From Congregibacter variabilis (lineage in GTDB: Bacteria > Pseudomonadota > Gammaproteobacteria > Pseudomonadales > Halieaceae), in NCBI RefSeq assembly GCF_045689235.1, contig NZ_CP136864.1, positions 2,790,001 through 2,854,000 of the forward strand: DNA of 64,000 nucleotides. The letters are read 5' to 3'. The notes beneath the pieces were generated by a model, which worked only from the letters and a program-made list of their open reading frames with translations, was not told where the DNA came from and ran no database searches. Below, in pieces: positions 33,883 to 41,286 of this stretch (positions are counted from its first letter, which is position 1; each line of letters opens with the position of its first letter). Position numbers and translations under genes: made by a program.

Positions 33883-35138
33883 GCGGCGGCGCGAGTCTGC
33901 TTATTCATTGCTTCGGCCACTCGAAGCGCACTGACCACACCGTCTTCATGGAAGCCGTTATGCCAGTAGGCGCCGCAAAACCAGGTGTTCTGCTGACCAT
34001 TGATATCGGCCCAGCGCTTTTGTGCGGCCATGCCAGCGAGGCTGAATACCGGATGATCGTAAGTAAAGCGTCCAAGAATTCTATGTGGATTAATTGATGC
34101 GGTGTCATTGAGGGTCACACAAAAAGTCTCTGGGGCCGAAATGCCCTGCAGAATGTTCATGTTGTACGTTAGCACGGCCCTTGAGTCATCCACCCCGAGG
34201 CGATAATTCCAGCTCGACCAGGTTTTTCGGTTGTCCGGCAGAAGTCGCGTGTCGGTATGTAGCACGACGTCATTGGCTTGATAGGGCAGAGCACCCAGAA
34301 CTTCCTGCTCTTCACTGCTCGGTGCATCGAGCATTGCCAGGGCATGATCCGAATGTGTTGCAATGACAACTTGATCAAAGCGCTGTTCGCTGCCGTTCTC
34401 CATAACCAGCGTGACCCCCGCTGAATCCCTGCGCACACGACTTATGGGGGTGCCCGTATGGATGCGTTGCTCAAAGCGACGACACAGCGGTGCGATGTAT
34501 TCTCTGGAGCCGCCCTCGATCACCCGCCATTGAGGGCGGTTTGATACTGACAGCAGCCCGTGATTTTTAAAGAAGCGCACAAAAAACTGAACGGGAAACT
34601 CAAGCATGCTGGCACAGTCAGAGGACCAGATTGCGGAGCCCATGGCTATAAGGTAGTCGCGTTTGAATGCCTCGCTGTACTTTTTACGTGTCAGGTAGCT
34701 GCCAAGGCTCTCGTCGTCAGCAAGGTCTCCGGACTCAAGATCCTTAAGACTCTCTTTATTGAAGCGCAGGATGTCCCGAACCATTTTCAAAAAGCGTGGC
34801 GACACGATATTGCGTCGCTGAGCGAATAGTGAGTCCAGATTAGTGCCCGAGTATTCCAGTCCTGTGTCCTCGTCTCGCACACTAAAGCCCATGGCTGTTT
34901 CGCGACTGCTGACCCCTAATTCGTTCATCAGGGCAATAAAATTGGGGTAGGTCCAATCATTAAAAACGATGAAGCCCGTGTCGATGGCGAAGCGTCGGGT
35001 GCCGAGTTCTACATCCATGGTGGCTGTGTGGCCTCCGAGGCGTTTGTTAGCCTCGAACACGCTGACTGTGTGCTCGGCACTTAGATAGTGAGCGCACGCT
35101 AACCCTGAGATGCCTGAACCAATTACCGCTATGTGCAC
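33879..35138 (-). CDS. FAD-dependent amine-oxidase-family flavoprotein
   Basis: The protein begins with a Rossmann FAD motif (IAVIGSGISGLACAHYL, then EANKRLGGHTATM) and has the C-terminal FAD segment WFCGAYWHNGFHEDGVVSAL. It has 419 residues from the chosen GTG at 35138, which has AAAGGAG ten bases ahead. A longer frame to GTG 35198 lacks such a site. Related flavoproteins in sigma-E/ChrR regulons act on membrane fatty acids, for example desaturating methylated acyl chains; that role is inference here. It is the first gene of the operon with DUF1365 and the Cfa-type gene. Confidence 0.85.
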   Translation of the reverse strand: MHIAVIGSGISGLACAHYLSAEHTVSVFEANKRLGGHTATMDVELGTRRFAIDTGFIVFNDWTYPNFIALMNELGVSSRETAMGFSVRDEDTGLEYSGTNLDSLFAQRRNIVSPRFLKMVRDILRFNKESLKDLESGDLADDESLGSYLTRKKYSEAFKRDYLIAMGSAIWSSDCASMLEFPVQFFVRFFKNHGLLSVSNRPQWRVIEGGSREYIAPLCRRFEQRIHTGTPISRVRRDSAGVTLVMENGSEQRFDQVVIATHSDHALAMLDAPSSEEQEVLGALPYQANDVVLHTDTRLLPDNRKTWSSWNYRLGVDDSRAVLTYNMNILQGISAPETFCVTLNDTASINPHRILGRFTYDHPVFSLAGMAAQKRWADINGQQNTWFCGAYWHNGFHEDGVVSALRVAEAMNKQTRAAA

Positions 35139-35240
35139 CTTGGGGTGACTCCTTTGCGTGATGTAGGGACTAAAATCTGTTTTTTTACACAGCGTCACCA
35201 GGTGCCGGTTTGCATTCCTGTTGTCGCAGTATTGTCCTCA

Positions 35241-35270
35241 AAATTACGCGCAGTTGCAGGGGCTGGATCA
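35241..35270 (-). promoter_or_regulatory. ChrR/sigma-E-type ECF promoter for the flavoprotein-DUF1365-Cfa operon
   Basis: On the minus strand TGATCC (35270-35265), 18 bases, then TAATTT (35246-35241) resembles the promoter type recognised by RpoE of the ChrR system. Transcription would start near 35235, about 97 nt before the flavoprotein GTG. Confidence 0.55.
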
Positions 35271-35295
35271 GCTGAGATTATCGCACGCCCGAAAG

Positions 35296-35326
35296 TCATC
35301 CAAACGGCGTAGAGTGGGCGTATGTA
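35296..35326 (+). promoter_or_regulatory. Candidate autoregulatory promoter of rpoE-chrR
   Basis: TCATCC (35296-35301), 19 bases, then TATGTA (35321-35326) is a one-mismatch version of the same ECF promoter, pointing at rpoE. The two promoters are divergent within 90 bp. Confidence 0.45.
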
Positions 35327-35351
35327 CTGTTAGTCATTAAAGGGATTAGTT

Positions 35352-35978
35352 GTGGACGATAAGAAAAGCACGAGTCGCGACCAGAACGACGCGGTGAGAA
35401 GCATACCGACGGGGCGTCGCACAGACGAGTGGAGCGAATGTCTGGTGCTGATTGCCGACAAGCAGGATCGCGCTGCCTACACCCGGCTATTCCGGCACTT
35501 TGCGCCGCTGATCAAGGCCTTTGCCCTGTCAGGCTCAGCACTCTCGGCCACGCATGCCGACGAGTTGGTTCAGGAAGTTATGTTAAAAATTTGGCAAAAA
35601 GCGGGTGGTTTCAATCCAGAAAAGGCTGCGGCGAGTACATGGGTATATACGATTGCGCGAAACTGCCGTACGGATATGTTTCGCAGGCTGAATAAGTTCG
35701 ACACGCCTTTGGCTGCGGAGGACTTTAGCCCGGATCAGGAGCATGAAGAGCCTTTCATGCAGCTTCAGAGCCGGCGTAGCGCAGATCGAATAAGGGAAAT
35801 GATGAAAAATCTTCCCGCCGACCAAACGCAAATTATTGCCAAGGTCTATATGGAGGGCAAGTCGCACGCAGAGGCGGCGTCCGAGTTGGATTTACCACTG
35901 GGAACCGTGAAGTCGCGGGTCAGACTGGCCGTGCAAAAGATGCAGGTTCAGTTCGAAGTGTCTCAGGAGAGTAGATAA
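35352..35978 (+). CDS. rpoE: ECF sigma factor of the ChrR-associated RpoE type
   Basis: The 208-residue sigma factor has region 2 (about 45-120, ADELVQEVMLKIWQKAGGF, TWVYTIARNCRTDMFRR) and region 4 (NLPADQTQIIAKVYMEGKSHAEAASELDLPLGTVKSRV). It is the type held inactive by a zinc anti-sigma factor of the ChrR class, which responds to singlet oxygen in phototrophs. The start is GTG 35352. chrR starts right after the stop (TAAATG). The predicted regulon includes the divergent lipid operon. Confidence 0.93.
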   Translation: MDDKKSTSRDQNDAVRSIPTGRRTDEWSECLVLIADKQDRAAYTRLFRHFAPLIKAFALSGSALSATHADELVQEVMLKIWQKAGGFNPEKAAASTWVYTIARNCRTDMFRRLNKFDTPLAAEDFSPDQEHEEPFMQLQSRRSADRIREMMKNLPADQTQIIAKVYMEGKSHAEAASELDLPLGTVKSRVRLAVQKMQVQFEVSQESR

Positions 35979-36668
35979 ATGAAACAGGAACACAGGGTTA
36001 AAGAGAACACCATGGCGAAACATCATCCAGAACTGGATATTCTTATGGAACATGCGGCGGGCAGCTTGTCTTTGGCCCAATCAGCCTGCGTGTCCGCACA
36101 CCTTAATTATTGTGACTGCTGCTCCCAGACAGTGCAGCGTTTACAGGCGGTAGGGGCAGCAATGTTTGAGTCCCTCGATCCGGAGCCTGTAGGCGATGCT
36201 CTTTTGGACCGCGTTTTGGCCCGGTTGGATGAAGAGCCGCCTCTGAGCTATCAGCCTGCGCAGCGCAGCGGTCAGGATGCAACACCGGCACTACTCAGTC
36301 GTTTGATGGCTGGAGATTTCTCTGATCTGGTGTGGAAAAAGGTCACTGAGGCCCTGCGTATCACACCGATCCGAACAGGCGATCCGCAGTTTGAGTTTTC
36401 TTTACTGCATATCAAGGCAGGCGGCGAAATCCCTCCTCACGACCACCGGGGATCAGAAATGACGCTGGTACTCCAGGGCGGCTTTAGTGACGATCGTGGT
36501 AGTTATCACCCGGGAGACTTCATTTATCGCAGCGCCAACGAAGTCCACGCACCGCGTGCCTTTGCTGATGAAGACTGCCTGTGTTTGGCGGTTATTGATG
36601 CCCCGCTGCGATTCACCGGCTGGAAGTATCGCTGGATGAACCCCTTCCTTCGCCTGCAGGCAGGCTAA
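35979..36668 (+). CDS. chrR: ChrR-type zinc anti-sigma factor
   Basis: ChrR holds RpoE inactive until singlet oxygen or organic peroxide appears. The 229-residue protein has the N-terminal zinc anti-sigma domain with an early His and the HxxxCxxC site AHLNYCDCC. A C-terminal cupin has a second metal site: HDHRGSE supplies two His and a Glu, and EVHAPRA a third His, as in the Rhodobacter protein. The ATG overlaps the sigma stop region and has AGGAGAG upstream; an internal ATG at 36012 is less likely. Confidence 0.93.
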   Translation: MKQEHRVKENTMAKHHPELDILMEHAAGSLSLAQSACVSAHLNYCDCCSQTVQRLQAVGAAMFESLDPEPVGDALLDRVLARLDEEPPLSYQPAQRSGQDATPALLSRLMAGDFSDLVWKKVTEALRITPIRTGDPQFEFSLLHIKAGGEIPPHDHRGSEMTLVLQGGFSDDRGSYHPGDFIYRSANEVHAPRAFADEDCLCLAVIDAPLRFTGWKYRWMNPFLRLQAG

Positions 36669-36687
36669 GTAAGCGGCCCAAAGCACT

Positions 36688-36711
36688 CGCAGAGACCCTG
36701 TGGGGTTTCTG
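36688..36711 (+). terminator. Hairpin after chrR
   Basis: GCAGAGACCC and GGGTTTCTGC form a 10-bp stem (one G-T pair) with a TGTG loop, 20 nt after the chrR stop. No T-tract follows, so efficiency as an intrinsic terminator is uncertain. Confidence 0.45.
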
Positions 36712-36794
36712 CAGGCAGGCCAGATTGTCAACGCTGAAGGTTATTGGGCTGCGGCAGAGAATTCCGAAGCCCACTCTCCCTGTGCTAAAGTCTT

Positions 36795-36815
36795 GCCCCC
36801 TCAAAAAATGGGGGC
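36795..36815 (+). promoter_or_regulatory. Leader hairpin before pntAA
   Basis: GCCCCC and GGGGGC enclose the A-rich loop TCAAAAAAT, 66 nt before the pntAA ATG. It may be in the transcript leader. Nothing else clear was seen in 36669-36880 apart from the chrR hairpin. Confidence 0.3.
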
Positions 36816-36880
36816 TTTGAAGGCGCTAGGGAGTTGACCCGCCAGCGCACCGAGAACTGACAGAAACAGGGTAAAAAAAC

Positions 36881-38023
36881 ATGCAGTTAGCTGTCCCTAA
36901 GGAACTCTACCCGGGCGAGAACCGGGTGGCGATGACGCCAGACACGGCAAAAAAGTTAGTCCGCCTGGGCGCCACCATACAAATCGAAGCGGGTATGGGT
37001 GTTGGTAGCGGATTTCAAGATAGCGAGTACAGCGAAGTAGGAGCCCAGATCGTCACAGATCGAGCGGCCCTCATAAGCTCCGCCGATATGTTGCTTCGTC
37101 TTCGCAAGCCGGAGCTTGAAGAGATACCGCAGATGAAGCGCGGTTGCATTCATATCAGCTATCTCGACCCCTTTAACGAGCATGCCTTGGTGCGTGCATT
37201 CGCCGAAGCTGGCGTGACTGCCATCAGCATGGAAATGATCCCCCGCTCTACGCGCAGCCAAAAGATGGATGCCCTGAGCTCGCAGGCCAACCTCGCCGGT
37301 TACGTGATGGTGATGCTGGCAGCGATGCGCCTACCGCGTATCTTTCCTATGATGATGACGCCCGCAGGCACACTCAAGCCAGCCAAAGTGTTCATCATTG
37401 GAGCGGGTGTTGCCGGTCTTCAGGCCATTGCGACAGCAAAACGTCTTGGAGCGAAGGTTACGGCTTTTGACACCCGCCCGGTTGTTGCCGAGCAGGTGCA
37501 GTCGCTGGGTGCAACGTTTCTTGAAATTGATCTGGGTGATACCGGTCAGACCTCCGATGGCTACGCCAAAGAGCTGACTCCCGAGCAAATTCAGAAGCAG
37601 CAGGATGCCCAGGCGGCAGTTATCGCCGAATCCGACGTGGTTATCACCACAGCGCAGGTCTTTGGCCGCAAGCCACCGGTGATCGTTCCCAGGTCCATGG
37701 TCGAGGGCATGCAGCCCGGAGCCGTAGTGGTGGATATGGCGGCAGAAACCGGCGGTAACGTAGAAGGTTCCGTCCCAAATGAAGTCGTCGATATCAACGG
37801 CGTAACGGTAGTGGGCCTTGGTAACTTACCCAACTACGTTTGCCGTGACGCCTCTGTGATGTACGCAAACAACCTCTTCAACCTGGTGGAAGACACCTGG
37901 GACAAAGAAGCAGGCGAGTTTGTACTGAACATGGAAAACGATATTTTGCCCGGTTGCGTGATTACGCACGATGGCGCTGTCGTTAACGAGACCATCAAGA
38001 ACATTCTGGCGGGGGATGCCTGA
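36881..38023 (+). CDS. pntAA: NAD(P) transhydrogenase alpha subunit, NAD-binding part
   Basis: This is domain I of the proton-translocating transhydrogenase that drives NADPH formation from NADH with the proton gradient. The 380 residues match the split-alpha type. The N-terminus is AVPKELYPGENRVAMTP, the nucleotide loop is VFIIGAGVAGLQAIATAKRLGA, and the RQD-loop region is present. The membrane part is encoded separately by the next gene (2-nt gap), as in Rhodospirillum rather than E. coli. Confidence 0.96.
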   Translation: MQLAVPKELYPGENRVAMTPDTAKKLVRLGATIQIEAGMGVGSGFQDSEYSEVGAQIVTDRAALISSADMLLRLRKPELEEIPQMKRGCIHISYLDPFNEHALVRAFAEAGVTAISMEMIPRSTRSQKMDALSSQANLAGYVMVMLAAMRLPRIFPMMMTPAGTLKPAKVFIIGAGVAGLQAIATAKRLGAKVTAFDTRPVVAEQVQSLGATFLEIDLGDTGQTSDGYAKELTPEQIQKQQDAQAAVIAESDVVITTAQVFGRKPPVIVPRSMVEGMQPGAVVVDMAAETGGNVEGSVPNEVVDINGVTVVGLGNLPNYVCRDASVMYANNLFNLVEDTWDKEAGEFVLNMENDILPGCVITHDGAVVNETIKNILAGDA

Positions 38024-38025
38024 TC

Positions 38026-38307
38026 ATGGATGCGATATTCCTGACGTTTATTTTAATGTTGTCGATATTTCTCGGCTTCGAATTGATTACCAAAGTACCC
38101 GCAACGCTGCACACCCCGCTTATGTCCGGGGCAAATGCGATCTCGGGCATCACCGTTGTTGGCGCCATAGCGCTGGCGGGTAACGGGCAGCAGGACCTTG
38201 CGAATTGGCTGGGTGCGGGCGCAGTGGCTCTGGCTTCTATTAATGTCGTGGGCGGTTATATGGTGACTGACCGAATGCTGGCGATGTTCAAGAAGAGAGG
38301 GGGCTGA
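38026..38307 (+). CDS. pntAB: NAD(P) transhydrogenase alpha subunit, membrane part
   Basis: This 93-residue protein has three hydrophobic helices and supplies part of the proton-conducting domain II. Conserved segments are IFLGFELITKVPATLHTPLMSGANAISGI and GAVALASINVVGGYMVTDRML. It lies between pntAA and pntB with gaps of 2 nt, forming a compact operon. Confidence 0.95.
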   Translation: MDAIFLTFILMLSIFLGFELITKVPATLHTPLMSGANAISGITVVGAIALAGNGQQDLANWLGAGAVALASINVVGGYMVTDRMLAMFKKRGG

Positions 38308-38309
38308 TT

Positions 38310-39677
38310 GTGGACGTTTCTCCTTTTGTAACTGAGTTGGCTTATGTTGTCTCCGCAGCACTGTTTATCTACGGACTGAAGCTGCTGGGCTCCGCTGCGA
38401 CTGCGCGTCGGGGTAACACGATATCGGCTGTTGGTATGCTTTTGGCCATCGTTGCTGCACTCCTCGATCAGGGGATTGTGGAGTATCAGTGGATTTTTGC
38501 CGGCTTCATTGTAGGCGGTGCCATTGGTGCGGCGGCCTCACGCCTTGTTCAGATGACCTCCATGCCGGAAATGGTGGCGCTGTTCAACGGTTTTGGTGGT
38601 CTTGCCAGTCTTCTGGTCGGTGCTGCCGCTATCAGTGCGGACGCGGGTTTGTTCACACTGGTAACAATTGTGTTGTCCATTCTCATTGGTGGTGTGACCT
38701 TTACCGGCTCATTGATTGCCTACGGCAAACTGAGCGAAAAGATCTCCAGCGCCGCAGTGCAGTTCAGTGGTCAGCAGGTTGTTAACAGCGTTATTGTGGT
38801 CGCCATTTTTGTCAGCGGTTACATGTTCACCCAGAATCCCGAAACGCCACTTTGGCTATTTGTGATGATCGGCCTGTCGCTCGCTTTTGGCATCATGGCC
38901 GTGATCCCCATCGGTGGCGCAGATATGCCGGTTGTGATCTCGCTGCTGAACTCCTACTCGGGCCTGGCGGCCTGTGCTGCGGGTTTTGCGATCAACAACA
39001 ATATTCTGATCGTTGCAGGCTCACTGGTAGGTGCTTCGGGCATCATCCTTACGCAAATCATGTGTAAAGCCATGAACCGCTCATTGTCCAATGTGCTGTT
39101 TAGTGGCTTTGCAACCGTGAGCAATGAAGAGACTGTGGTCGAAGGCGAAATCAAGCCTATCTCCGCCGAAGATGCCTATTACATCCTCGAAGCGGCGACA
39201 AATGTTGCGATTATCCCGGGCTACGGAATGGCCGTTGCACAGGCCCAGCACGTGGTCAAAGAGCTCACCGAGCTGCTCGAAAAGAACGGCGCGGAGGTCA
39301 GTTTTGGCATCCACCCGGTGGCAGGTCGTATGCCGGGTCATATGAATGTACTGCTTGCTGAAGCGGATGTTCCCTATGACCAGTTGCTGGAAATGGATGA
39401 GATTAATCCACGTATGGAAAACATGGACGTAGCGATTGTCATCGGCGCTAACGATGTAGTGAATCCTGCGGCCCGTGATGTGGAGTCCTCTCCCATCTAC
39501 GGTATGCCTGTGATCAACGTGGATCAGGCGCGCACGGTATTTGTACTCAAGCGATCTATGGCTTCGGGCTTTGCTGGCATCGAGAATCCGTTGTTCTACA
39601 AGGACAACACACGCATGCTGTTTGGTGACGCCAAGGAATCTATTGGCAGCCTTGTTCGAGAGCTGGGAAATAGCTGA
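38310..39677 (+). CDS. pntB: NAD(P) transhydrogenase beta subunit
   Basis: PntB combines the rest of the membrane domain (about 1-270, eight to nine helices) with the NADP-binding domain III (about 290-455, IIPGYGMAVAQAQHVV, GIHPVAGRMPGHMNVLLAEA). The 455-residue length is usual. It starts with GTG 38310. The complex exports no solute; it couples proton inflow to hydride transfer and so feeds biosynthesis and redox defence. Confidence 0.96.
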   Translation: MDVSPFVTELAYVVSAALFIYGLKLLGSAATARRGNTISAVGMLLAIVAALLDQGIVEYQWIFAGFIVGGAIGAAASRLVQMTSMPEMVALFNGFGGLASLLVGAAAISADAGLFTLVTIVLSILIGGVTFTGSLIAYGKLSEKISSAAVQFSGQQVVNSVIVVAIFVSGYMFTQNPETPLWLFVMIGLSLAFGIMAVIPIGGADMPVVISLLNSYSGLAACAAGFAINNNILIVAGSLVGASGIILTQIMCKAMNRSLSNVLFSGFATVSNEETVVEGEIKPISAEDAYYILEAATNVAIIPGYGMAVAQAQHVVKELTELLEKNGAEVSFGIHPVAGRMPGHMNVLLAEADVPYDQLLEMDEINPRMENMDVAIVIGANDVVNPAARDVESSPIYGMPVINVDQARTVFVLKRSMASGFAGIENPLFYKDNTRMLFGDAKESIGSLVRELGNS

Positions 39678-39688
39678 GCTTGATTGGC

Positions 39689-39711
39689 GCTCCCGGGTCT
39701 GTCCCGGGAGC
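39689..39711 (+). terminator. Strong hairpin after pntB
   Basis: A perfect 9-bp stem GCTCCCGGG/CCCGGGAGC with a five-base loop stands 11 nt beyond the pntB stop. There is no T-tract behind it, so it may act as an mRNA 3' stabiliser or a factor-dependent terminator. Confidence 0.6.
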
Positions 39712-39765
39712 CAGCTTGCTCACATTGTGCTCCCCCGTTAGGCTTGCTCGCTCAATCTTCGGCTA

Positions 39766-40764
39766 GTGGTGACTTCCATGGCGGTCAGTCAGGCTCGATC
39801 GGCATCTGCCAAATCGCGCAGTAATAATTCAGGTCCAGAACCCATGGACCTTCAGGCCTTCGCCGATCAACATCAAAACGACGTCTCCGAAGCGCCTATG
39901 CTGGCGGCTCTGCGAGCTGAGCACCGGCACATCGCGAGTGTTCTTGCACTTTTATCTGATCATTTGAACGCCATCGAACGCAGCGAGTTGGTCGATACAC
40001 ATGTGATCTATGAAATTATGGACTACATGGTGACCTGGCCGGATCGCTTTCATCACCCTCGGGAAGACTTGATTTACAGTTATGCGGCCGATGTTGACCA
40101 GCGACTTGCACAAGACCGTCGACGTCTTGAGAAAGATCATGATCATATGCTTCGCAATGGCCGGGAGCTGCTGCAGGCCGTGGAAGATTGGCGTCGGGGT
40201 GATCTGAGCGGATCTGAGGTGGTGCGACTGGGTCGGGAGTATGTTCAGGCCTCCTACGGACATATGAGTTTCGAGGAGCAGGAAGTGTTTCCAGTGATCG
40301 ATGCGGTTCTGACCCATGCTGACTGGCGGGAGCTATCCGCAGACGATCAACTCAAGCCTGTGGGTGATCCGGTCTTCGGGCGCCGGGTTCAGCGTGAGTT
40401 TCGCAATATGGCGCGTAAGCTGCGTCGTAGCCTGCGCCGCGGGGTTGAGCGACAGGCGGTAGCCGAGTGGGTGAGTATTGAATCTCTGTTTGAAGCCTAC
40501 GAAGTGCTGAGTATGGCGAATCAAAGTGGACGCGCGATCACCCGAGATCAGTTTATGACAGGGCTGCGGGAGTCCAGCTACATTGTTCTCGATGAACCCC
40601 TAAAGTCACCGCTGCTGTGCGCCGCAAACAATGCCCGCCTGACCCTTCAGTGGCTGGATGAAATTCAGGGTGTTTACCGCGACGCGGTGTCCGATCTAAT
40701 GCGGGTTAATGACGAGCGCAAGGATCGCTTGCGTCTTCTGCGCCGGGCTGGGCGTCCTGGCTAG
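39766..40764 (+). CDS. Hemerythrin-domain protein
   Basis: The 332-residue protein has an N-terminal hemerythrin HHE domain (about 45-185). Iron-ligand candidates are in RAEHRHI, RFHHPREDLIY, LEKDHDHML and YGHMSFEEQEVFP. The C-terminal 140 residues are helical and basic, without a domain I recognise. Such proteins bind oxygen, nitric oxide or peroxide or repair iron centres; which applies is open. The start is GTG 39766 or ATG 39778. It converges on a MarR regulator gene that may control it or respond to the same signal. Confidence 0.82.
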   Translation: MVTSMAVSQARSASAKSRSNNSGPEPMDLQAFADQHQNDVSEAPMLAALRAEHRHIASVLALLSDHLNAIERSELVDTHVIYEIMDYMVTWPDRFHHPREDLIYSYAADVDQRLAQDRRRLEKDHDHMLRNGRELLQAVEDWRRGDLSGSEVVRLGREYVQASYGHMSFEEQEVFPVIDAVLTHADWRELSADDQLKPVGDPVFGRRVQREFRNMARKLRRSLRRGVERQAVAEWVSIESLFEAYEVLSMANQSGRAITRDQFMTGLRESSYIVLDEPLKSPLLCAANNARLTLQWLDEIQGVYRDAVSDLMRVNDERKDRLRLLRRAGRPG

Positions 40765-40793
40765 TAACTGGCACGATCTGACGCGAGATGGCG

Positions 40794-41267
40794 TTAGTGC
40801 AACTCTACATGGTCGGTAAGTACCGGCGCCGCATCCAGGTCCTCGGCATCCATCATCAGGGCGATGCGTTCTAGCGAAGAGACCAGTTGATATTGTTCCC
40901 AACGGGGAAGAGCCTCAAAACGACGGGAAAAACTCTCCTGCAAAGGCTTGGGTGCCTCGATTAAAACCTCACGGCCGGCATCAGTAAGAGAGACGTGCAC
41001 TCGTCGCTTGTCCACACTGCTTCGCTCGCGCTTAAGCAGCTCCCGATCCTCCAGCTTGGATACGATTGCCGTTATCGTTGCCTGACTCAAGCTCACTGCG
41101 TTGGCGACCTCAGTTGCTGTCAGGCCGTCGTTGGCATTGACGGCCCGAAGAACCATTAGCTGTGGTGCAGTAATGCCCACGGATCGTCCCAACTTACGGG
41201 AATGAATACTGGTCGCACGCAATATGCGGCGAAGGGATACAAGCACGTCATCAAGTAAGTCTGCCAT
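40794..41267 (-). CDS. MarR-family transcriptional regulator
   Basis: The 157-residue protein has a winged helix at about 35-105: TAPQLMVLRAVNANDGLTATEVANAVSLSQATITAIVSKLEDRELLKRERSSVDKRRVHVSLTDAGRE contains the recognition helix and wing, shown here by its first and last elements TAPQLMVL and VSLTDAGRE. MarR proteins repress stress, efflux or catabolic genes as dimers. The target is not evident; the neighbouring sulfotransferase operon and hemerythrin gene are candidates. Its end is 30 nt from the hemerythrin stop. Confidence 0.88.
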   Translation of the reverse strand: MADLLDDVLVSLRRILRATSIHSRKLGRSVGITAPQLMVLRAVNANDGLTATEVANAVSLSQATITAIVSKLEDRELLKRERSSVDKRRVHVSLTDAGREVLIEAPKPLQESFSRRFEALPRWEQYQLVSSLERIALMMDAEDLDAAPVLTDHVELH

Positions 41268-41286
41268 CAGTGAAAATCCGATCTCT

